Source: Oscillospiraceae bacterium (GTDB lineage: Bacteria; Bacillota; Clostridia; Oscillospirales; Acutalibacteraceae). From it: 6,439 nt of DNA. A program made the position numbers and the translations under genes. Below, in pieces: positions 5,983-6,439 of this stretch (the first letter of the stretch is position 1; each line of letters begins with the position of its first letter). The notes beneath the pieces were generated by a model. The model worked only from the letters and a program-made list of their open reading frames with translations. It was not told the DNA's origin and did not search any database. The DNA is taken from positions 1 through 6,439 of the forward strand of contig DNXM01000146.1 of the NCBI GenBank assembly GCA_003505905.1, in the 5' to 3' direction.

Positions 5983-6375
5983 ATGACAACCAGACACAGC
6001 AAACAGCGTGATAAAATTCTTGAAAATTTGTGTTCCCGTTGCGACCATCCGACAGCTGAGGAGCTGTATGCCGATTTGAAAGTGAATATGCCGAATTTGA
6101 GCTTGGGCACACTTTATCGCAATCTTGCTCTGCTCGCCGAAAACGGCACCGTGCAAAAATTCCATTGCGGCAGCAGTGACCGTTTTGACGGCAATGTGCA
6201 CCGGCACTATCACCTTTTGTGCGACCGCTGTGGGAGGTTAATTGACTTGGAGCACGAACCCGTTCCGGATTTAGACGATGACTTTCGTCAAAATTTTGAG
6301 GGGCGAATTCGCACGCACCACATCACATTTTACGGCTTATGTCCGCAGTGTCAAGCTGCTGAAACAGAGAAATAA
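5983..6375 (+). CDS. perR: Fur-family metalloregulator, PerR-like peroxide-sensing repressor
   Basis: The protein has 130 residues. An N-terminal winged helix (about 1-60, with HPTAEELY at 22-29 and recognition helix SLGTLYRNL at 40-48) is followed by the Fur dimerisation/metal domain. The structural zinc Cys4 site is C80-x-x-C83 and C120-x-x-C123. All five regulatory-metal ligands of B. subtilis PerR (His37, Asp85, His91, His93, Asp104) have matches: His22, Asp69, His75, His77 and Asp88. The Asp at the 104 position favours PerR over Fur. It is about 15 residues shorter at the N-terminus than B. subtilis PerR, as is common in clostridial members. The ATG at 5983 is the only ATG, GTG or TTG start between the in-frame stop at 5971-5973 and the conserved domain. 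No clear ribosome site precedes it. A rubredoxin-type gene follows 27 nt later, which fits a peroxide/oxygen defence operon. Confidence 0.92.
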   Translation: MTTRHSKQRDKILENLCSRCDHPTAEELYADLKVNMPNLSLGTLYRNLALLAENGTVQKFHCGSSDRFDGNVHRHYHLLCDRCGRLIDLEHEPVPDLDDDFRQNFEGRIRTHHITFYGLCPQCQAAETEK

Positions 6376-6402
6376 ATTATTTATTACAAGGAGAAAATCA
6401 CT

Positions 6403-6439
6403 ATGAAAAAGTATGTTTGCCCCGTATGCGGTTATGTTC
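6403..6439 (+). CDS. Rubredoxin-type iron protein, probably rubredoxin or rubrerythrin (N-terminal fragment)
   Basis: Only 12 codons are present, MKKYVCPVCGYV, cut by the right edge. CPxCGY is the first iron-binding knuckle of rubredoxin domains (Cys6 and Cys9). AAGGAG (6388-6393) lies 9 nt before the ATG, which makes the start secure. The gene starts 27 nt after perR with no promoter or terminator between them, so it is likely co-transcribed. The fragment could begin a stand-alone rubredoxin, a rubrerythrin with an N-terminal rubredoxin domain, or a flavoprotein with a rubredoxin domain. Next to perR all of these fit electron transfer to peroxide- or oxygen-reducing enzymes. Confidence 0.75.
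   Translation, partial: MKKYVCPVCGYV

Noticed and set aside
4573..6213. Very long open frame (about 546 codons) on the minus strand.
   Set aside because: It lies antisense to prs and most of perR, crosses a strong terminator and a consensus promoter, and has no recognisable domain. prs and perR are unmistakable by motif, so this is a shadow frame.

Overview
The window looks like chromosomal DNA of a low-to-mid-GC, Gram-positive anaerobe of the class Clostridia, most likely near the Oscillospiraceae/Ruminococcaceae. The reasons are strong AGGAGG-type ribosome sites, promoters with 17-bp spacers, a SpoVB-type flippase, the long (about 390 residue) clostridial form of PRPP synthetase, and a short PerR-type regulator followed by a rubredoxin-type protein. 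The genus is inference. Nearly all of the window is coding, and no intergenic gap exceeds 180 bases.

Left part (1-1616), minus strand: a two-gene unit. A promoter at 1588-1616 drives a cytoplasmic, sialidase-like Asp-box beta-propeller protein (585-1556). It is followed 19 nt later by an alpha/beta hydrolase of the monoacylglycerol lipase/lysophospholipase type, whose C-terminal part runs off the left edge. Both genes start with GTG behind nearly identical ribosome sites. Their substrates cannot be read from the sequence.

Middle (1617-4461), plus strand: a SpoVB-like MOP-superfamily lipid-linked glycan flippase, divergent from the sialidase gene and preceded by a sequence resembling a mother-cell sigma-E promoter. 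Next comes a cation diffusion facilitator with its own sigma-A-type promoter. Its metal site reads Asn-Asp/Asp-Asp and it carries what looks like a duplicated C-terminal cytoplasmic domain; manganese or iron efflux is the likeliest role.

Right part (4462-6439), plus strand: a long-form ribose-phosphate pyrophosphokinase gene with its own promoter and a clear intrinsic terminator. A perfect consensus promoter (TTGACA-N17-TATAAT) follows at once. A Fur/PerR-box-like element just downstream of its -10 suggests autoregulation of the next gene, a PerR-like metalloregulator. Only the first 12 codons of the following gene are present; they encode a rubredoxin-type CPxCGY knuckle, which points to a peroxide-defence unit (perR plus rubredoxin or rubrerythrin).

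No RNA gene, mobile element, CRISPR array or phage feature was seen. The content is mostly housekeeping. The points worth a second look are the regulatory sites, the metal site and domain duplication of the transporter, and the uncharacterised sialidase-like/hydrolase pair.
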